Below are positions 62,016-64,000 of a stretch of DNA of 64,000 bases, piece by piece (the first letter of the stretch is position 1; each line of letters opens with the position of its first letter). Below the pieces are notes generated by a model. It was not told the origin of the DNA, did no database searches, and was given only the letters and a program-made list of their open reading frames with translations. Origin of the DNA: Persicitalea jodogahamensis (GTDB lineage Bacteria; Bacteroidota; Bacteroidia; Cytophagales; Spirosomataceae); assembly GCF_014651615.1 (NCBI RefSeq), contig NZ_BMXF01000002.1, forward strand, positions 1-64,000, given 5' to 3'. Both the position numbers and the translations under genes were made by a program.

Positions 62016-63536
62016 ATGCAAATGAAGAAAACTCCCCTCGCGTTCTTATTCAGTATTATCCCTCTGACTCTACTCTTCCTGTTGCAAAGTTGCGGCGGCG
62101 ACAAGGGCTACGATTTCGACACCTTTCAGGAACAGTCCCTGGATTTTGCCAAAAACGATCAGCGCATCGACCAGCAAGAGTACGAAACTCTGGTAGTCGG
62201 CATCGGAAACTCGGACGACCGACGATTTCAATCCCTCAAAACCGAGGGCGGTGAAGTGGACCACGCCAAAGTGGCCGCTTACCTTAAAAAGTACTTCGAC
62301 GCCAAAGGAACGAACGTTGCTCTCACTGACATCTGGCAACCCGGCGCGGGAACTTCCGATGCGGGTAGTTTCAATGTCAGCGTGTTTCTGGAAAACTCGG
62401 CCAGCATGGACGGCTACGTCGATGCCAACTCGACAGCTTTTAAAGCGACGATGCTCGACCTGCTGACGAATCTTGAAAACTACCCGGCTACCGACACCCT
62501 GAACCTCAACTACATCAACTCGACCATTATACCAGTCAAGGCGGCGGCTTCCAAAACGGACGTTTCTGACTTTTATCAAAATCTTAATCGCGGTAATTTC
62601 AAGTCGCAGGGCGGTAAGCGGGGTAGTTCGGACATCGGTGAAATTCTGAGCCAGATTCTCAATCAGCAGAAATCAGACGAGCTTTCGGTCTTGATTTCCG
62701 ACTTTGTTTTTTCGCCCGGCGGAAAAGACGCAGTGCGGTACCTGGAAGGCCAACGCTCCCAGATTCGTAGCGAATTCGTCGCTGCCCTTCGAAATAATCC
62801 AAGCTTGTCGGTAGCCATCATGCAAGGTCAGGCGCAGTTCGAGGGTACTTATTACGACCGCAACGACAAGCCGCACGCCAGCTTTGCCGCTGAGCGGCCT
62901 TACTACGTATGGCTGATCGGCACCGCCGCGCAGATTCAAAGCGTGGTGGATTCCAAAATTTTAGCTCAAACCCGGAATGGATTCTCGAACGCTTTGGTCA
63001 TTCAGCCCGCCGGTAATGCCAGCCAGCCACCGTTCAAAATCCAGTATCGTCCCCGCATTGGCGAGTTTGATTCAAAATCATTGGCGCAGGGCATCATTTC
63101 CGACGCTCAGGCGGCCCGTGACGACCGCAACAAAGGCGTTTTCGAGTTCAATGTAGCGGTGAATTTTTCGCAAAGCATGCAGGATGCCGGGTACTTTCTG
63201 GATAGCACCAATTACAAAATAAACGACCCAAATTACAGTCTGAAAGCAAAGCCCATTACCGACCAGAATGACGTGTCGCTGCGCGGCTTCACCCATTTAC
63301 TGACTTTGCGAACTACCGATTTGAAGGAAGAAAAACTACAAATCGACGTCGTTGGCAAAGTACCTGGCTGGGTGTACGCTTCTTCGAGCGAAGACGACAC
63401 TCAAATTGAAACCGCCGCCGACGAAGCCACTAAGACATTCGGTTTCAGTTATTTGGTGGAAGGCGTGAGCGACGCCTTTTATCCGCGCTCCCAGGCAAAC
63501 CCTCTGTACACTATCCCTCTAACCATTAAAAGATAA
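62016..63536 (+). CDS. Lipoprotein with a von Willebrand factor A-like region, function unknown
   Basis: A 506-residue exported protein with a lipobox (LLQSC, Cys26), so probably anchored to a membrane. The middle looks vWA-like: VFLENSASMDGY (about 125-136, with Glu in place of the first MIDAS Asp), GSSDIGEIL and SVLISDFVFSPG. The N- and C-terminal regions are unassigned. It starts at ATG 62016 (or the ATG two codons later). The next gene starts six bases after its stop and encodes a membrane protein, so the two are likely one operon that continues beyond the window. Not recognised as a named family. Confidence 0.7.
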   Translation: MQMKKTPLAFLFSIIPLTLLFLLQSCGGDKGYDFDTFQEQSLDFAKNDQRIDQQEYETLVVGIGNSDDRRFQSLKTEGGEVDHAKVAAYLKKYFDAKGTNVALTDIWQPGAGTSDAGSFNVSVFLENSASMDGYVDANSTAFKATMLDLLTNLENYPATDTLNLNYINSTIIPVKAAASKTDVSDFYQNLNRGNFKSQGGKRGSSDIGEILSQILNQQKSDELSVLISDFVFSPGGKDAVRYLEGQRSQIRSEFVAALRNNPSLSVAIMQGQAQFEGTYYDRNDKPHASFAAERPYYVWLIGTAAQIQSVVDSKILAQTRNGFSNALVIQPAGNASQPPFKIQYRPRIGEFDSKSLAQGIISDAQAARDDRNKGVFEFNVAVNFSQSMQDAGYFLDSTNYKINDPNYSLKAKPITDQNDVSLRGFTHLLTLRTTDLKEEKLQIDVVGKVPGWVYASSSEDDTQIETAADEATKTFGFSYLVEGVSDAFYPRSQANPLYTIPLTIKR

Positions 63537-63541
63537 ACGCC

Positions 63542-64000
63542 ATGCAAGAAGTATTTGCCAAGATGTACGAGTGGTTTGGCCTGATTCCTTTCTTTTCCAA
63601 GGACATGGGCGATCATTTGCGCGGCTTCGATGTCACCTGTACCGACTACATCGCCACGCCCTGGTTCAGTTACATCGGCTGGATTATGGTCGTCACCACA
63701 GTTTTTACATTCGCGCTGCAGTACTACATTGTCGACAGTTCGCGCTATAACAAAGCCAGGCACTGGTGGTTTTTTGCGCTCGGGCTGGTATTGCTGAATT
63801 TCCTGGTTGCCTTTGCCATTCCCTATAACGACATTCAAGACAGCAACTTCTGTAACCAGCTGAAATTGAATGTCTCGGATTGTGTCGGCTTCGGCTTTTC
63901 CAACGCCCTATGGAGTTTGATTTTGTTAGTTATCATCAGCAGTATTCCGGTGTTCCGGTCAGGAAGTACCAATTGCCGGCACACGACTTTCTGGAAACCG
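63542..64000 (+). CDS. Polytopic membrane protein, incomplete at the right edge
   Basis: An ATG at 63542 opens a frame with no stop to the window end (153 codons seen). Hydrophobic helices lie at about 43-60 (YIGWIMVVTTVFTFAL), 75-92 (WWFFALGLVLLNFLVAFA) and 123-137 (ALWSLILLVIISSIPVF). Three cysteines (about 33, 104 and 114) lie in the presumed loops. It follows the vWA-like lipoprotein gene by five bases. The 3' part is outside the window, so size and family are unknown. Confidence 0.75.
   Translation, partial: MQEVFAKMYEWFGLIPFFSKDMGDHLRGFDVTCTDYIATPWFSYIGWIMVVTTVFTFALQYYIVDSSRYNKARHWWFFALGLVLLNFLVAFAIPYNDIQDSNFCNQLKLNVSDCVGFGFSNALWSLILLVIISSIPVFRSGSTNCRHTTFWKP

Overview
The window reads as ordinary chromosome from a member of the Bacteroidota, most likely order Cytophagales (Spirosomataceae/Dyadobacter-like). 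The evidence is a SusC/SusD pair, an arginine pathway using an N-acylornithine transcarbamylase, LytTR regulators, a PVC-type cytochrome protein, and many copies of the Bacteroidota -7 promoter element TAnnTTTG. The genus assignment is inference. No phage, transposase, CRISPR array or tRNA gene was seen.

Layout. 1-92: 3' end of a 5S rRNA and its terminator. 135-2693: an acyltransferase, then an arsenosugar pair (AhpD-like protein plus radical SAM ArsS). 2776-8051 (minus): arginine genes in the order N-acylglutamate synthase candidate, argG, argC, argD, argF'. 8549-12738 (plus): aat, proB, proA and an ArgE/DapE-like deacylase that probably completes the arginine route; argB and argH are not here. 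12749-22420: mixed housekeeping and envelope genes (GNAT, PorV-like barrel, tdk, Gre-like factor, S9 peptidase, DsbD, cupin, endonuclease/exonuclease/phosphatase family protein). 22585-30247: a hydrolase, a histidine kinase/LytTR pair, and two secreted repeat proteins sharing a C-terminal module on either side of a one-domain LytTR protein. 30644-35340: an SGNH hydrolase joined to a large PVC-type haem protein. 35351-35896: an ECF sigma factor. 36117-47172 (minus): SusC, SusD and two tandem beta-propeller/amidohydrolase paralogues. 47538-63536: serine hydrolase, valS, an OYE-type reductase, an alpha/beta hydrolase, a TPMT-like methyltransferase, dihydroorotase, hemB, a four-helix-bundle gene inside an inverted repeat, a trans-sulfuration enzyme, a VTT membrane protein, a VOC protein and a vWA-like lipoprotein. 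63542 to the edge: an incomplete membrane-protein gene.

How the genes work together. The arginine and proline blocks both draw on glutamate. The SusC/SusD/amidohydrolase block looks like an uptake-and-hydrolysis locus for a small amide- or peptide-like substrate rather than a glycan. The kinase/LytTR region looks like a signalling island beside the surface proteins it may control. The least ordinary items are the four-helix-bundle gene flanked by 27-base inverted arms (resembling a 23S rRNA intervening sequence, but placed between metB and hemB), the shared-module surface proteins, the twin propeller-amidohydrolases, and the vWA-like lipoprotein/membrane-protein pair cut by the right edge.
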